A DNA stretch of 64,000 nucleotides from Frankia sp. AiPa1 (GTDB lineage: Bacteria > Actinomycetota > Actinomycetes > Frankiales > Frankiaceae), in the NCBI RefSeq assembly GCF_023243075.1, contig NZ_JALKFZ020000001.1, positions 232,271 through 296,270 of the forward strand. The letters run 5' to 3'. The notes below the pieces were generated by a model. That model saw only the letters and a list, made by a program, of their open reading frames with translations. It ran no database searches and was not told where the DNA came from. The translations under genes were made by a program, and so were the position numbers. This document shows, piece after piece, positions 10,369-21,591 of the stretch (position 1 is the first letter of the stretch; each line of letters begins with the position of its first letter).

Positions 10369-11934
10369 TCAGCGTACGAAGCCGGACGAGGCAGCGGTGT
10401 TCGCCAGGTCAAGAAGCGGCTGTGGCGCTACTCCCAGGACGAGGGTGGCGAGCGTCCCGATACCCGCCGTGGCGAAGGTGAGCGTGGGCCGGGTAATGAC
10501 AACCGGCCCGTCGGCGAGCGGCTCGGAGAAGAACATCAGCACGATGACGCGCACGTAGAAGAACGCCGCGATCGCGCTGCACACCAGGGCGATCACGACC
10601 AGCGGGGTGGCGTGCCCGGCGACCGCCGCCTGGAAGACCGCGAACTTGCCGGTGAACCCGCTGGTCAGCGGGATGCCGGCGAGCGCCATCAGCAGGAAGG
10701 AGAACGTCCCGGCAACCAGCGGCGAGGTGCGGCCTAGCCCGCGCCACTGGGACAGGTCACTGGCCTCGCCGTCCGAGGTGCGGACCAGGGAGACGACGGC
10801 GAACGCGGCGATCGTGGTGAAACCGTAGGTCACCAGGTAGAACATCGCGCCACGCAGTCCGTCGGTGTTCGTGCCCGCGATCCCGACGAGCAGGAATCCG
10901 GCGTGCGCGATCGCCGAGTAGGCGAGCATCCGCTTGATGTCCCGCTGGGTGAGGGCGAGGACGGCGCCGACCACCATGGTCAGGATGGCGACCGCCCACA
11001 GCACCGGTCGCCAGTCCCACCGCAGCGGGCCGAAGGCGATGTAGAAGACCCGCAGGATCGCGCCGAACGCGGCCACCTTGGTACCGGCGGCCATGAACGC
11101 CGTCACCGGCGTCGGCGAGCCCTGGTAGACGTCGGGCGTCCACGAGTGGAACGGCGCGGCACCCACCTTGAAGAACAGGCCGACCCCGATCAGCGCGACC
11201 GCGAGGTAGAGGTAGGTGTCGGTCCTGCCGGTGGCGCCGACCGCGTCGGCGATCTTCCCGAGCTCGACGCTGCCAGCGAACCCGTAGGCGAACGCGACCC
11301 CGTAGAGGAAGAACGCCGAGGAGAACGCGCCGAGCAGGAAGTACTTCATGGCCGCTTCCTGCGACAGCAGGCGCCGACGGCGGGCCAGGCCCGCGAGCAG
11401 GTAGAGCGGCAGCGAGAGGATCTCCAGCGCGACGAACATGACCAGCAGGTTGTTCGACGCGACGAACAGCATCATGCCGGTCACCGAGAAGACCATCAGC
11501 GGGTAGGCCTCGGTCTGCATGTCCGCGGAGTTCCGTGCGGCGGTCGACCCCTTCGAGCCCGGTGTGATCGCCGCGGAGGCGACGATCGCGCCGCCGGAGG
11601 AGTCCAGCTGCCGCTCGGCCACCAGCAGCACCGAGAGCAGCGCGAACACCAGGATCGTGCCCTGCATGAACAGGGTCGGCCCGTCGATCGCCACCGCCCT
11701 CGCGGCGAGCAGTGCGTGCCGGCCGTGCAGGATCGCGATGGCGACCAGGGCCGCGATGAACCCGCCGCCGGCAAGCACCGGCTGGATCACCCGCCGGGAC
11801 TCGCGCGCGGCGAAGGCGTCGACGAGCACCCCGACCAGCGCCACCACGAAGACGATGAGCAGCGGGCTGAGGGAGGAGTACTCGATCGACGGCGGAGTGA
11901 TCTTCTGCGTCTCCGCGAGCAGCACTGCGCTCAC
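10369..11934 (-). CDS. nuoN: NADH-quinone oxidoreductase subunit N
   Basis: A 521-aa antiporter-like membrane subunit of complex I, one of three proton-pumping modules. It has many hydrophobic segments (about 14) and the conserved stretch KVGAAPFHSWTPDVYQGSP with the charged lysine and downstream LAYSAIAHAG motif. The GTG start overlaps the nuoM stop by 4 nt (GTGA). A short polar loop rich in Gly/Ser/Ala near residues 112-137 is an insertion-like feature. It is the last nuo gene, followed after 7 nt by the polyprenyl synthase. Confidence 0.96.
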   Translation of the reverse strand: MSAVLLAETQKITPPSIEYSSLSPLLIVFVVALVGVLVDAFAARESRRVIQPVLAGGGFIAALVAIAILHGRHALLAARAVAIDGPTLFMQGTILVFALLSVLLVAERQLDSSGGAIVASAAITPGSKGSTAARNSADMQTEAYPLMVFSVTGMMLFVASNNLLVMFVALEILSLPLYLLAGLARRRRLLSQEAAMKYFLLGAFSSAFFLYGVAFAYGFAGSVELGKIADAVGATGRTDTYLYLAVALIGVGLFFKVGAAPFHSWTPDVYQGSPTPVTAFMAAGTKVAAFGAILRVFYIAFGPLRWDWRPVLWAVAILTMVVGAVLALTQRDIKRMLAYSAIAHAGFLLVGIAGTNTDGLRGAMFYLVTYGFTTIAAFAVVSLVRTSDGEASDLSQWRGLGRTSPLVAGTFSFLLMALAGIPLTSGFTGKFAVFQAAVAGHATPLVVIALVCSAIAAFFYVRVIVLMFFSEPLADGPVVITRPTLTFATAGIGTLATLVLGVAPQPLLDLANTAASSGFVR

Positions 11935-13739
11935 GAGTGGCCTCCGGACTGGGCGGCGGGAACGGGGTGGGTCGGGGCCGGATCGGACTTGCCGATGTCG
12001 GCATAGGTCGCCGTCACGGTGGGCCGGATGATGTCGATCAGCGGCTTGGGGTAGACCCCGAGCCCGATGATCAGCGCGATCACCGGGGCGACGACGACCT
12101 TCTCCCGCAGGGACAGATCGGGCAGCAACCGGTTGGCCTCGTGGGTGACCGGGCCCGTCATCGTCCGCTGGTACAGGTACAGCACGTAGATCGCGGCGAG
12201 AACGATGCCGGTGGTGGCGACGATCGCCAGCGCCTTGTTGTAGGTGAACGTGCCGACCAGGACCAGGAACTCACTGACGAAGCTGTTCGTGCCGGGCAGC
12301 GCCAGCGACGAGAGCCCGGCGATGAGGAACGTCCCGGCCAGCAGCGGCGTCACCTTCGCCAGGCCCCCATAGGCGCCTATGTCCGGGGTGCCCCGCCGGG
12401 CGACCAGGAAGCCGACAACCAGGAACAGCAAGCCGGTCGACAGACCGTGGTTGACCATGTAGAGGACCGAACCGGTGCCGGCCTGGCTGGTGAAGGCGAA
12501 CAGACCCAGGGCGATGAACCCGAAGTGGGCCAGCGACGTGTAGGACACCAGCCGTTTCATGTCCCGTTGCCCGATCGCCAGCAGCGCCCCGTAGAAGATC
12601 CCGATGACCGCCAGTGCCAGTACGAGCGGCGCGAACCAGTCCGACGCCTCGGGGAACAGCGGGATGCAGTAGCGGATCAGGCCGAACGTGCCGACCTTGT
12701 CCAGCAGTCCGACGAGCAGCACCGCGCCGCCGACGGGTGCCTGCGCACCGGCGTCGGGCAGCCAGGTGTGGAACGGGAACAGCGGCGCCTTGATCGCGAA
12801 TGCGATGAAGAAGCCGAGGAACAGCAGCTTCTGCACCCCGGGGGTGATGTCGAGCTGACGCAGCGCGGCGAAGTCGAAGGTGCCGTGGGCGAGATGCTCG
12901 GCGGACACGACGTACAGACCGATCACGGCGGCGAGCATGAGCAGGCCACCGAGCAGGCTGTAGATCAGGAACTTGACCGCCGCGTACGAGCGCTGCGCCT
13001 GCTCCTTCACCGGGCCGAAGCTGCCGATGAGGAAGTACATCGGGATCAGGATCGCCTCGAAGAAGACGTAGAACAGGAACACGTCGGTCGCGGCGAACAC
13101 GCCGACGAGCCCCGCTTCGAGCGCGAGCAGCAGCGCGCAGAACACCGGTACGGAGCGCTGCCGGGGCGCCGCGGCGGACGGCGCGGCGACCGGCTCGGCC
13201 GGGACCGTCTCGGCGGACACCGGCGGCGCTGCCACCAGCACCGCCGTTCCCCCGCCGCCCGCAGGCGCGCCGACGGCCGCGACTGCACCGCCAGAACTTC
13301 CCCCGCCGGAACCGCCGGAACCGTCGGAACCGCCGCTCCCGACGCCACTGCCCGGGGCGCCGTCGTGCGTCCCGGTGAGGGATCCGCCGTCCACGGGCCC
13401 GCCTGGCTCGTCGCCGTCGAACTCGTTCCAGGACGACAGCACGACCACCGGCACCAGGAACGCGGTGAGCAGGATCAGCACCAGCGAGATGCCGTCCGCG
13501 CCGACCGAGTACGAGATGCCGAACGTCGAGATCCAGTCGTGGTGCTGGGCGAACTGGAAGCCGGCCCGCTTCGGGTGGTAGGCGAACGTGGCCAGCACCG
13601 CGAGCACCAGCACGGCCAGGGTGACGGCGAGCGTCAGCTGCTTGGCCTGGGTCGCCAGCCGCCGCGGAAAGGCGGCGACGACGATCGCGGCGACCGTCGG
13701 CACGAGCAGCAGAATGGTCAGCCAGGGGACTGTGTTCAC
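11931..13739 (-). CDS. nuoM: NADH-quinone oxidoreductase subunit M, with low-complexity insertion
   Basis: A 602-aa antiporter-like subunit; ordinary NuoM proteins are about 500-530 aa. The extra length is an insertion of roughly 90 residues (about 106-195) rich in Gly, Ser, Ala and Pro, placed after SSWNEFDGD and before the helix that starts SVPVFCALLLALE. Normal family motifs flank it: LEAGLVGVF, FYVFFEAILIPMYFLIG and KAPLFPFHTWLPDA. GTG at 13739 starts one nt after the nuoL stop. The insertion would lie in a loop between two membrane helices. The reading frame is intact through it, so this is not a frameshift. Confidence 0.96.
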   Translation of the reverse strand: MNTVPWLTILLLVPTVAAIVVAAFPRRLATQAKQLTLAVTLAVLVLAVLATFAYHPKRAGFQFAQHHDWISTFGISYSVGADGISLVLILLTAFLVPVVVLSSWNEFDGDEPGGPVDGGSLTGTHDGAPGSGVGSGGSDGSGGSGGGSSGGAVAAVGAPAGGGGTAVLVAAPPVSAETVPAEPVAAPSAAAPRQRSVPVFCALLLALEAGLVGVFAATDVFLFYVFFEAILIPMYFLIGSFGPVKEQAQRSYAAVKFLIYSLLGGLLMLAAVIGLYVVSAEHLAHGTFDFAALRQLDITPGVQKLLFLGFFIAFAIKAPLFPFHTWLPDAGAQAPVGGAVLLVGLLDKVGTFGLIRYCIPLFPEASDWFAPLVLALAVIGIFYGALLAIGQRDMKRLVSYTSLAHFGFIALGLFAFTSQAGTGSVLYMVNHGLSTGLLFLVVGFLVARRGTPDIGAYGGLAKVTPLLAGTFLIAGLSSLALPGTNSFVSEFLVLVGTFTYNKALAIVATTGIVLAAIYVLYLYQRTMTGPVTHEANRLLPDLSLREKVVVAPVIALIIGLGVYPKPLIDIIRPTVTATYADIGKSDPAPTHPVPAAQSGGHS

Positions 13740-13740
13740 G

Positions 13741-15690
13741 TCAGCCGCCCCAGACCAGCAGCAGTGCGCCGACCATGAGGACGGCACCTCCCAACATCGA
13801 CAGAGCGTAGGACCGGACGAACCCGGTCTGCAGGCGGCGCATCCGCCCGGACAGGCCGCCGATGCCGGCAGCGCTGCCGCGCACGAAGCCGTCGACGCCG
13901 ACGAGGTCGAGCCAGACCAGGAAGCGGGTCAGGTACTGGCCGGGCCGCATGGCGACGGTCTCGTTGAAGGTGTTCGCGAACAGATCGTGGCGGGCCGCCA
14001 CGGTCACCAGGGTCACCTCGGAGTCGGGTCGGGCCGTCGCCTCGACCGGGCGAGCCTGGTAGCGCAGCCAGGCGGCGGCGAACCCGCCGACGACCACGAC
14101 CAGGGTGAGCAGGGTCAGCACGAGGGGGCTGAACGTGTGCACACCCTCGACGCCCTCGCCCGCCACCGGCTCGAGCCAGTCCTGCATGCTGTGGCCAAGC
14201 ACGAACAGGCCGCCGGCGAACGTCGAACCAACCGCGAGAACGATCATCGGGCCGGTCATCGTGACCGGCGACTCGTGCGGGTGCCTGGCGTTCTCGCCCT
14301 CACTGGACCAGCGCGGCTTGCCGTGGAAGGTCATCAGGAACAGTCGGGACATGTAGAACGCGGTGATGCCGGCGCCCAGCAGCGCGATCGAGCCGAGCAG
14401 ATAGCCGGACGTGCCGCCCTTGTCGAAGGCGGTCTCGATGATCCGGTCCTTGGTGAAGTAACCCGACAGGCCCGGGAAGCCGATGATCGCCAGGAACCCG
14501 AGACCGAAGGTCGCCCAGGTGATCGGCATCTTGCGCCAGAGCCCGCCGTAGTGGCGCAGGTCCTGGTCGTCATCCATGGCGTGGATGACCGAGCCCGCGC
14601 CGAGGAACAGGCCGGCCTTGAAGAAGCCGTGGGCGAGCAGGTGCATGATGCCGATCGCGTAGCCGGCGGGGCCGAGGCCCACCGCCAGGAACATGTAGCC
14701 GATCTGGCTGACCGTCGAGTAGGCCAGCACCTTCTTGATGTCGTCGTAGGCGCAGCCGATGACACACCCGATGAGGATCGTGGCCGCGCCGATGATGACG
14801 ACGACGGTCCGGGCCGCCTGGGTCTCGTCGAAGATCGGCCCGGCCCGGACGATCAGGTAGACGCCGGCGGTCACCATCGTCGCCGCGTGGATCAGTGCGG
14901 AGATCGGGGTGGGGCCCTCCATCGCGTCCGGCAGCCACGCCTGCAGCGGGAACTGGCCGGACTTCCCGCAGGCACCGAGCAGCAGCAGCAGCGCCATCGC
15001 GGTGATCGTGCCGTAGCCGATCACGTTGGCGCTGGCCGCGCCGAACACGTCCGCGTAGCTCGTCGAGCCGACGGTGGCGAACATCAGCATGATCGCGATC
15101 GCCAGGCCGACGTCGCCGACCCGGTTCATGTAGAAGGCCTTGTTCGCCGCGGTGGCCGCGGCCGGCTTGTACTCCCAGAACTTGATCAGCAGGTACGAGG
15201 AGAGTCCGACCAGCTCCCACCCGGCATACAGCGAGAGGAAGTTGTTGCCGAGGACCAGCAGCAGCATCGACGCCAGGAAGAGGTTCATGTAGGCGAAGAA
15301 CTTCCGCCTGGCCGGATCGTGCGCCATGTAGCCGATCGAGTAGATGTGGATCAGCGTGCCGACCCCGGTGATCAGCAGCACGAAGACGATCGAGAGCTGG
15401 TCGACGAGCAGACCGACGTCCACCTGGAAGCCGTTTACCGGAATCCAGGAGAACAGATGCTGGGAGAGCGCGCGGTCGTCGCCGTCACGGCCGAGCATCG
15501 CGGCGAACAGCACCACGCCGACCACGAAGCTGGCGAGGGCGGCGAGGGTGCCGATCAGATGCCCGAACCGGTCGGTCCGCCGGCCGCCGAGCAGCAGCAC
15601 GGCGGCGCCGGCCAGCGGCAGCGCGATGAGCAGCCAGGACAGCGAGAACGCGCCGGAGGCTGCGGCGTAGTGGACCGGGGCGGGGCTCAT
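13741..15690 (-). CDS. nuoL: NADH-quinone oxidoreductase subunit L
   Basis: A 649-aa distal proton-pumping subunit with the long lateral helix at its C-terminus. Family motifs include [43 protein letters not shown] and [12 protein letters not shown]. Length is normal. ATG at 15690 has GGAGG 5 nt upstream. The 92-nt gap to nuoK is the largest break inside the operon; it contains no visible terminator. Confidence 0.97.
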   Translation of the reverse strand: MSPAPVHYAAASGAFSLSWLLIALPLAGAAVLLLGGRRTDRFGHLIGTLAALASFVVGVVLFAAMLGRDGDDRALSQHLFSWIPVNGFQVDVGLLVDQLSIVFVLLITGVGTLIHIYSIGYMAHDPARRKFFAYMNLFLASMLLLVLGNNFLSLYAGWELVGLSSYLLIKFWEYKPAAATAANKAFYMNRVGDVGLAIAIMLMFATVGSTSYADVFGAASANVIGYGTITAMALLLLLGACGKSGQFPLQAWLPDAMEGPTPISALIHAATMVTAGVYLIVRAGPIFDETQAARTVVVIIGAATILIGCVIGCAYDDIKKVLAYSTVSQIGYMFLAVGLGPAGYAIGIMHLLAHGFFKAGLFLGAGSVIHAMDDDQDLRHYGGLWRKMPITWATFGLGFLAIIGFPGLSGYFTKDRIIETAFDKGGTSGYLLGSIALLGAGITAFYMSRLFLMTFHGKPRWSSEGENARHPHESPVTMTGPMIVLAVGSTFAGGLFVLGHSMQDWLEPVAGEGVEGVHTFSPLVLTLLTLVVVVGGFAAAWLRYQARPVEATARPDSEVTLVTVAARHDLFANTFNETVAMRPGQYLTRFLVWLDLVGVDGFVRGSAAGIGGLSGRMRRLQTGFVRSYALSMLGGAVLMVGALLLVWGG

Positions 15691-15782
15691 CGCGCCTCCG
15701 CGCGTTGGCGAGATTGCGTCACTGCAGTCTTGTCCGTTCTTCCATGACCGCCGCGGAGGGAGGTCAGGTCCCTAGGCCTGGG

Positions 15783-16082
15783 TCAGTACTTCAGCAGGTT
15801 CACGTCGTCCACCGACGCCGAGCGACGGGTGCGGAAGATGCTGAGGATGATGGCCAGGCCGATCACGACCTCGGCCGCGGCGACGACCATCACGAAGAAC
15901 GCCATGACCTGGCCGTCGAGGGTGCCGTGGATGCGGGAGAAGGTGACCAGGGTCAGGTTCGCGGCGTTGAGCATGAGCTCGATCGACATGAACACGACGA
16001 TGGCATTGCGTCGGATCAGCACCCCGGCCGTGCCGATGGTGAACAGCAGCGCCGCGAGGATCAGGTAGTTCGCCGGGTTCAT
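15783..16082 (-). CDS. nuoK: NADH-quinone oxidoreductase subunit K
   Basis: A 99-aa three-helix membrane subunit of complex I. It carries the buried glutamates of the family ([11 protein letters not shown] and [12 protein letters not shown]). Length is exactly the family norm. ATG overlaps the nuoJ stop (ATGA). Confidence 0.97.
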   Translation of the reverse strand: MNPANYLILAALLFTIGTAGVLIRRNAIVVFMSIELMLNAANLTLVTFSRIHGTLDGQVMAFFVMVVAAAEVVIGLAIILSIFRTRRSASVDDVNLLKY

Positions 16083-16954
16083 CGCTGTTCCCCCTTGCCC
16101 ACGTGCGCGAGCGCCGCGTCGTCCCCACCGAGCTGGCCGTCATCGGCACTGGGGCCGCCGCCACTCGGACCGGAACCCGACCCGTCGTCGTCGTCGGCCG
16201 GGCCGCCGTTCGCCGGGCTCTCGGGCGCCGTGCCCGCAATGCCACCGATGCCCGAGGCGCGACCGCCGCCGGGCAGCAGGCCGAGGGTGTCGGCGGAGTC
16301 GTGCCGGGCGAACACTCCGGGACCGGGCAGCGGGGTTGCCTGCCGACCCTCGGTGAAGCGGCGACGCATCCATTCGCGCTGGTTGATCCGGCCGCCCTCG
16401 CGCTCGCGGTGGCCGAGGACCATCGTCCCGATCGCGGCGACGACGAGCAGCGCGGAGACCGCCTCGAAGACGAAGAAGTACTGGCTGAACAGCAGGCGGC
16501 CGATCGCCTGGACGTTGCCGCCCGCGTTGGCGGACTCGAGCCCCTTGCCGTGCACGCCGTCGATGGCCGAACCGATCGGGAACACCAGCAGCCCGGCGAA
16601 GCCGAGGCCGAAGATCACGGCGCCGAGCCGCTGCCCACGGATGGTCTCCACCAGCGAGTCGGACGAGTCGACACCGACGAGCATGAGCACGAACAGGAAC
16701 AACACCATGATCGCGCCGGCGTAGACGATGATCTGCACGAAGCCAAGGAACGGCGCCTGCTCGAGCAGGTAGAACACCGCGACGCAGAACAGGTTCGCCA
16801 CCAGCAGCAACGCCGAGTGCACGGCGCTGCGGACCAGGATCATGGCGAGCGCGGCCAGGACCGCGACCGGCGCGAGGATCCAGAACGTCACCGCCTCGCC
16901 GGTGGAGGTGCTGGTCAGCTCGCCCGCCGCGGCGAGCACAACCGCGTGGTTCAT
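16079..16954 (-). CDS. nuoJ: NADH-quinone oxidoreductase subunit J, C-terminally extended
   Basis: A 291-aa membrane subunit with five hydrophobic segments, including the conserved [21 protein letters not shown] helix. Typical NuoJ proteins are 165-280 aa. The last roughly 85 residues (after GHREREGG) are hydrophilic and Gly/Pro/Asp-rich, probably a disordered cytoplasmic tail. It starts 4 nt inside the nuoI stop and ends 4 nt inside the nuoK start, so all three are translationally coupled. Confidence 0.96.
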   Translation of the reverse strand: MNHAVVLAAAGELTSTSTGEAVTFWILAPVAVLAALAMILVRSAVHSALLLVANLFCVAVFYLLEQAPFLGFVQIIVYAGAIMVLFLFVLMLVGVDSSDSLVETIRGQRLGAVIFGLGFAGLLVFPIGSAIDGVHGKGLESANAGGNVQAIGRLLFSQYFFVFEAVSALLVVAAIGTMVLGHREREGGRINQREWMRRRFTEGRQATPLPGPGVFARHDSADTLGLLPGGGRASGIGGIAGTAPESPANGGPADDDDGSGSGPSGGGPSADDGQLGGDDAALAHVGKGEQR

Positions 16955-17622
16955 CGGGCCCGCTCCGTTCCCGCACCATGAGCGGGCACCTCGTCGGCCC
17001 GGGAGTGCTCACCGGCAGTGCGCCGCTCGATGACGTCCGCCGCCTGCCCCTGGGCGTCCCCGTCGGTGCCGGAGCTCCCGTCGGTGCCGGCCTCCCGGTC
17101 GGCGACCTGCCAGGGCAGGGGCGCGTCCGGGTCACGCAGGTAGTAGTCGGTCTCGCTCTCCCCGAGGCGCATCGGGTGCGGCGGAGCCTCCATGCCCTCG
17201 CGCAGCGGCGCGAGCAGCTGCTCCTTGGTGAAGATCAGATCCCGCCGGCTGTCGTCGGCGAGCTCGTAGTCGTTCGACATCGTCAGCGCCCGCGTCGGGC
17301 ACGCCTCGACGCACAGCCCGCACAGGATGCAGCGCAGGTAGTTGATCTGGTAGACGCGCCCGTACCGCTCGCCCGGGGAGAAGCGTTCGGTCTCGGTGTT
17401 GTCGGCACCTTCGACATAGATGGCGTCGGCGGGGCACGCCCAGGCGCACAGCTCGCACCCGACGCACTTCTCCAGCCCGTCGGGATGCCGGTTGAGCTGG
17501 TGACGGCCGTGGAAACGTGGCGCCGTCGCCTTCTTCTCCTCGGGGTACTGCTCGGTCGTCGGCTTCTTGAACATCGTCGAGAAGGTGACGCCGAAGCCCT
17601 TGTACGGATCGAACAGGCCCAT
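16951..17622 (-). CDS. nuoI: NADH-quinone oxidoreductase subunit I (two [4Fe-4S])
   Basis: A 223-aa ferredoxin-like subunit carrying clusters N6a and N6b. Both cysteine sets are visible: [12 protein letters not shown] and [12 protein letters not shown], each with the fourth ligand belonging to the partner cluster. The core is about 175 residues; the C-terminal 45 or so are an acidic, Gly/Ser-rich extension. ATG at 17622 lies 3 nt after the nuoH stop. It passes electrons from NuoG to NuoB. Confidence 0.97.
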   Translation of the reverse strand: MGLFDPYKGFGVTFSTMFKKPTTEQYPEEKKATAPRFHGRHQLNRHPDGLEKCVGCELCAWACPADAIYVEGADNTETERFSPGERYGRVYQINYLRCILCGLCVEACPTRALTMSNDYELADDSRRDLIFTKEQLLAPLREGMEAPPHPMRLGESETDYYLRDPDAPLPWQVADREAGTDGSSGTDGDAQGQAADVIERRTAGEHSRADEVPAHGAGTERAR

Positions 17623-17625
17623 GTC

Positions 17626-18969
17626 TCAGCCCTCCTGGCGCGGAGCATGCTCCGCAGGGACCACGGTGGCCGACCCGTTCCCGTTCCCGTTCGCCAGGCT
17701 GCCAGCCTGAACGCCGGTGAGTTGCGGGGGTGGCCACGGAATGCGTTCAAGGCTGGGTGCCTCGTCAAGCTTGCGCTGCTCGGCCTCCTCCAGCTCCTGC
17801 TGGTGTTTCGCGCCGCCCGGATCCACCAGCGCGACGATGACCAGGATGCCGATGACCACGCCGATGCCGATCAGCCACGGCGTGCGGTCGTCGACGTCCT
17901 TCTGGTAGGCGCGGAACACGGCGATGACCAGCACCCAGATCAGCCCGACCGGGATGAGTACCTTCCAGCCGAAGGCCATGAACTGGTCGTAGCGCAGCCG
18001 GGGCAGCGTCCCCCGCAGCCAGATGAACAGGAAGATGAACAGCAGAAGCTTGATCACGAACCAGATCAGTGGCACCCAGCCGTGGTCGAGGCCGGACAGG
18101 CCCGGAATCGGCGGGGGCTGCCAGCCGCCCAGGAACAGGGTGGTCGCGATCGCCGAGACGGTGACCATGTTGATGTACTCGGCGAGGAAGAAGAACGCGA
18201 ACTTGATCGAGCTGTACTCGGTGTGGAATCCACCGACCAGCTCGCCCTCGGCCTCGGGCAGGTCGAACGGCGTCCGGTTCGTCTCACCGACCATCGAGAT
18301 GACGTAGAGCACGAACGACGGGACGAGCGCGATGTACCAGCGCCCCGACTGGCTTTCGACGATCCCCGAGGTCGACAGCGTCCCGGAGTACATGAACACC
18401 GCGACGAACGACAGCCCCATCGCCACCTCGTACGAGATGATCTGGGCCGCCGAGCGCAGCGAGCCGAGCAGCGGATAGGTCGACCCGCTCGACCAGCCGG
18501 ACAGGATCAGCCCGTACACCCCGAGCGAGGCCGCGGCCAGCAGGTACAGCACGCTGACCGGAAGGTCGGCGAGCTGCAGCGTGGTGTGGTGACCGAAGAT
18601 CGAGACCTCGGGCCCGAACGGGATGACCGCGAAGGCGAGGAACGCCGGGATCGCGGAGACGATCGGCGCCAGGATGAAGATCGGCTTGTCGGCGAGCGCC
18701 GGGATGAGGTCTTCCTTGAGCATCAGCTTCACGCCGTCGGCGAGGCTCTGCAGCCAGCCCTTCGGGCCGTGCCGGTTCGGGCCGATCCGCTGCTGCATCC
18801 GGGCGACGACCTTACGCTCGAACACGATCGCGAACAGCGTCATGAGCAGCAGGAAGGCGAACACCGCGACGGCCTTGAGCAGGATCAGCCAGAACGGGTC
18901 GCGGCCGAAGCCGGACAGGTCCGGATCCACCGGCGCGGCAATGATGATCGAACTCACCGCGGCGCTCAT
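17626..18969 (-). CDS. nuoH: NADH-quinone oxidoreductase subunit H
   Basis: A 447-aa membrane subunit forming the quinone chamber together with NuoB and NuoD. Family motifs are [20 protein letters not shown] and [20 protein letters not shown]. It has about eight membrane helices and a hydrophilic C-terminal tail of about 60 residues. ATG at 18969 overlaps the nuoG stop (ATGA). A longer in-frame start exists upstream but lies within nuoG. Confidence 0.97.
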   Translation of the reverse strand: MSAAVSSIIIAAPVDPDLSGFGRDPFWLILLKAVAVFAFLLLMTLFAIVFERKVVARMQQRIGPNRHGPKGWLQSLADGVKLMLKEDLIPALADKPIFILAPIVSAIPAFLAFAVIPFGPEVSIFGHHTTLQLADLPVSVLYLLAAASLGVYGLILSGWSSGSTYPLLGSLRSAAQIISYEVAMGLSFVAVFMYSGTLSTSGIVESQSGRWYIALVPSFVLYVISMVGETNRTPFDLPEAEGELVGGFHTEYSSIKFAFFFLAEYINMVTVSAIATTLFLGGWQPPPIPGLSGLDHGWVPLIWFVIKLLLFIFLFIWLRGTLPRLRYDQFMAFGWKVLIPVGLIWVLVIAVFRAYQKDVDDRTPWLIGIGVVIGILVIVALVDPGGAKHQQELEEAEQRKLDEAPSLERIPWPPPQLTGVQAGSLANGNGNGSATVVPAEHAPRQEG

Positions 18970-21587
18970 CGCCGTCCCTCCGCCGGCTTCGAGCCGTTCA
19001 CGCCCGGAGCCGAGGGCGCCGATGGTGCCGGCGGCGGAGGCGTTCGGACCTGCACGGTCGTGTCCCGGGCGGCGCTGAGGTCGGCGCCGAGCGCGGTCCC
19101 GCGCCACTGGTCGACGGGAAACGTGTCGTCCGCGGCCGGCCGGGGCAGGGCGCTGGCGGCGATCCGCACGACCGCGCCGGCTGTGACGCCCAGGGCCCGC
19201 CGCACGTGCGAACCCGGCGAGTGGGTCGGTACCCAGACCACCCGGTCCGGGAGGGCTGCGAGCTCGAGCGGCAGGGTGATGGAGCCGCGACCGGTCGAGA
19301 CCCGGACCGGCTCTCCGGCCCGCGCGCCGATCTCGGCCGCGGTCGCCGCCGAAAGCCGCACCACCGGCGGACGGGCGGTGCCGGCGAGATACGGCTCGCC
19401 GGAGAGCAGGGCGCCGTCGTCGACGAGCTGATGCCAGCTGGCGAGCAGCGCCTGCCCGGCGGCGGGAACGGCCGCGGGAGCCGCGGGTTGCGCCGGCGCC
19501 GGCGCCCGGGTGACCGCGTCACCGGCCCGTCCGACGGCCCGCAGTTCCCGCGCGGCCGCGCCGGTGTCGGGCAGCCGGAGGTCAAGGCCCATCTCGGCGG
19601 CGATCAGATGCAGGACCCGCACGTCGGGCAGCGCCGGAGTCTCCAGCGCCCGCTGGAACGGCCGCAGCCGCCCCTCCCAGTCGACGAACGATCCCGCCTT
19701 CTCCGCCACCGGGGCCACCGGCAGCACCACGTCGGCGACCTCGGAGATCGACGAGCGGCGGATCTCCAGCGAGACGCAGAACGGCACCCGGGCCAGCGCC
19801 GCGAGTGCGGCGGCGGGGTCGGACAGGTCTTCCGCGTCGACCCCCGCCACGAGCACGCCGTCGAGGCGGCCGGCGGCAGCCGCGGCCAGGATCCCGTCGG
19901 TGTCGAGCCCGGGTGCGCCGAGCAGCCGGGCCCCCCAGGCCTGCTCGACCTCGGCACGGGCGGCGGCGTCGGCGACCGGGCGGCCACCGGGCAGCAGCGA
20001 GGGCAGCAGCCCCGCGGACACGGCGCCACGGTCGCCGGCGCGCCGCGGCACCCAGGCGAGCGCGGCACCACTGGCCTGTGCCAGCCGCAGCACCGCGGAC
20101 AGCGTGCCCGGGATCTGCCCGGCCCGCTCCCCCACCAGGATGACCGCGCCGGGCTCGCGCAGCGCAAGCGCCGTAGCGGCCAGCGGGTCGGTTCCGGCAG
20201 CGCTGGCCCCCGCGGTGGCCAGCGCGTCCAGGACGGCGGGCTCCGCGCCGGGCTCCGTCGTCACCAGCGTCCCGCGCAGCTTCGCAAGCCCGCGCGTGGC
20301 CAGCGGCGCGAGCGCGTGCACGGCGGTGGCGTGCTTGTCCGCGGCCTTGCGCAGCCGCAGGAAGACGATCGGCGACTCCTCCTCCGGCTCGAAGGCGACG
20401 AGCAGGACCGCCGGCGCGGCTTCCAGGTCCGCGTAGGTCACCCCGATGCCGGTCCCGGCGACCGCGTGGCCGAGGAACTCCTCCTCCTCGGCCGAGTGCG
20501 GCCGGGCGCGGAAGTCGACGTCGTTGGTGCCGAGTGCCACCCGGGCGAACTTGGCGTAGGCGTAGGCGTCCTCCCGGGTGAGCCGGCCGCCGGCCAGCAC
20601 CCCGACGCCGTTGCGGCCGCGGCACTCGGCAAGACCGCGGGCGGCGTACTCCAGCGCCTCGCTCCAGGTGGCCTCGACCAGCTGCCCGGTCTCATCGTCG
20701 CGGATCAGCGGGGTGGTCAGCCGCTCGGACCCGCGGGCGTAGGTGAACGCGAAGCGGCCCTTGTCGCAGTTCCACTCCTCGTTGACCGCCGGGTCGTCGC
20801 CGGCGAGGCGCCGGGTGACCTTGCCCCGCCGATGGTCGGTGCGCAGGCTGCACCCCGACGCGCAGTGCTCGCAGGCCGTCGGGGTGGAGACCAGGTCGAA
20901 CGGGCGGGCCCGGAACCGGTAGGCGGCGCTGGTCAGCGCGCCGACCGGGCAGATCTGCACGGTGTTGCCGGAGAAGTAGGACGAGAACGGCTGGCCGTCG
21001 CTGACCGCGACCTGCTCGTTGGCGCCACGTTCGAACAGCTCGATGAACGGGTCGCCGGCGATCTGGGCGGAGAAGCGGGTGCACCGTGCGCACAGCACGC
21101 AGCGTTCCCGGTCGAGCAGGATCTCGGTGGAGATCGCCAGCGGCTTCGGATAGGCCCGCTTGGTCTCCTTGAACCGCGAGGTCGACCCGCCGTTCTCCAT
21201 CGACTGGTTCTGCAGCGGGCACTCGCCGCCCTTGTCGCAGATCGGACAGTCAAGCGGGTGATTCAGCAGCAGGAACTCGATCGTTCCGGCCTGCGCCTTG
21301 CTGGCCACGGGCGAGGTGAGCTGGGTTTTCACCACCATGTCGGCGGCCACCGTGGTGGTGCAGGCGGCCACCGGCTTGCGCTGCCCCTCGACCTCGACGA
21401 TGCACTGCCGGCAGGCCCCGACCGGGTCGAGCAGTGGATGGTCGCAGAACCGCGGAATCTCGATGCCGAGCAGCTCGGCCGCCCGGATGATCAGCGTGCC
21501 CTTGGGGACGCTGACCGAGAGCCCGTCGACGGTGAGCGTGACGAGGTCCGGGGCGGCCGGCGCGGCCGGCTTAGCTGGGGCGGTCAT
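18966..21587 (-). CDS. nuoG: NADH-quinone oxidoreductase subunit G
   Basis: The 873-aa iron-sulfur subunit. An N-terminal [2Fe-2S] domain ([16 protein letters not shown] and a later AAC) is followed by [14 protein letters not shown] (His-ligated N5), CVLCARC with the later CPVG, and the N7 motif CEHCASGC with its fourth Cys exactly 27 residues on (NCDKG). The rest is a molybdopterin-oxidoreductase-like domain without cofactor. The Ala/Pro-rich linkers near the C-terminus suit the GC-rich host. It starts 4 nt after nuoF. Confidence 0.96.
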   Translation of the reverse strand: MTAPAKPAAPAAPDLVTLTVDGLSVSVPKGTLIIRAAELLGIEIPRFCDHPLLDPVGACRQCIVEVEGQRKPVAACTTTVAADMVVKTQLTSPVASKAQAGTIEFLLLNHPLDCPICDKGGECPLQNQSMENGGSTSRFKETKRAYPKPLAISTEILLDRERCVLCARCTRFSAQIAGDPFIELFERGANEQVAVSDGQPFSSYFSGNTVQICPVGALTSAAYRFRARPFDLVSTPTACEHCASGCSLRTDHRRGKVTRRLAGDDPAVNEEWNCDKGRFAFTYARGSERLTTPLIRDDETGQLVEATWSEALEYAARGLAECRGRNGVGVLAGGRLTREDAYAYAKFARVALGTNDVDFRARPHSAEEEEFLGHAVAGTGIGVTYADLEAAPAVLLVAFEPEEESPIVFLRLRKAADKHATAVHALAPLATRGLAKLRGTLVTTEPGAEPAVLDALATAGASAAGTDPLAATALALREPGAVILVGERAGQIPGTLSAVLRLAQASGAALAWVPRRAGDRGAVSAGLLPSLLPGGRPVADAAARAEVEQAWGARLLGAPGLDTDGILAAAAAGRLDGVLVAGVDAEDLSDPAAALAALARVPFCVSLEIRRSSISEVADVVLPVAPVAEKAGSFVDWEGRLRPFQRALETPALPDVRVLHLIAAEMGLDLRLPDTGAAARELRAVGRAGDAVTRAPAPAQPAAPAAVPAAGQALLASWHQLVDDGALLSGEPYLAGTARPPVVRLSAATAAEIGARAGEPVRVSTGRGSITLPLELAALPDRVVWVPTHSPGSHVRRALGVTAGAVVRIAASALPRPAADDTFPVDQWRGTALGADLSAARDTTVQVRTPPPPAPSAPSAPGVNGSKPAEGRR

Positions 21588-21591
21588 GATC

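Noticed and set aside
11937..15747. Very long open frames on the plus strand opposite nuoL, nuoM and nuoN
   Set aside because: They mirror the codon structure of strongly conserved nuo genes, are rich in Arg/Gln/Asp/Gly, lack ribosome sites and match no family. High-GC DNA commonly keeps antisense frames open.
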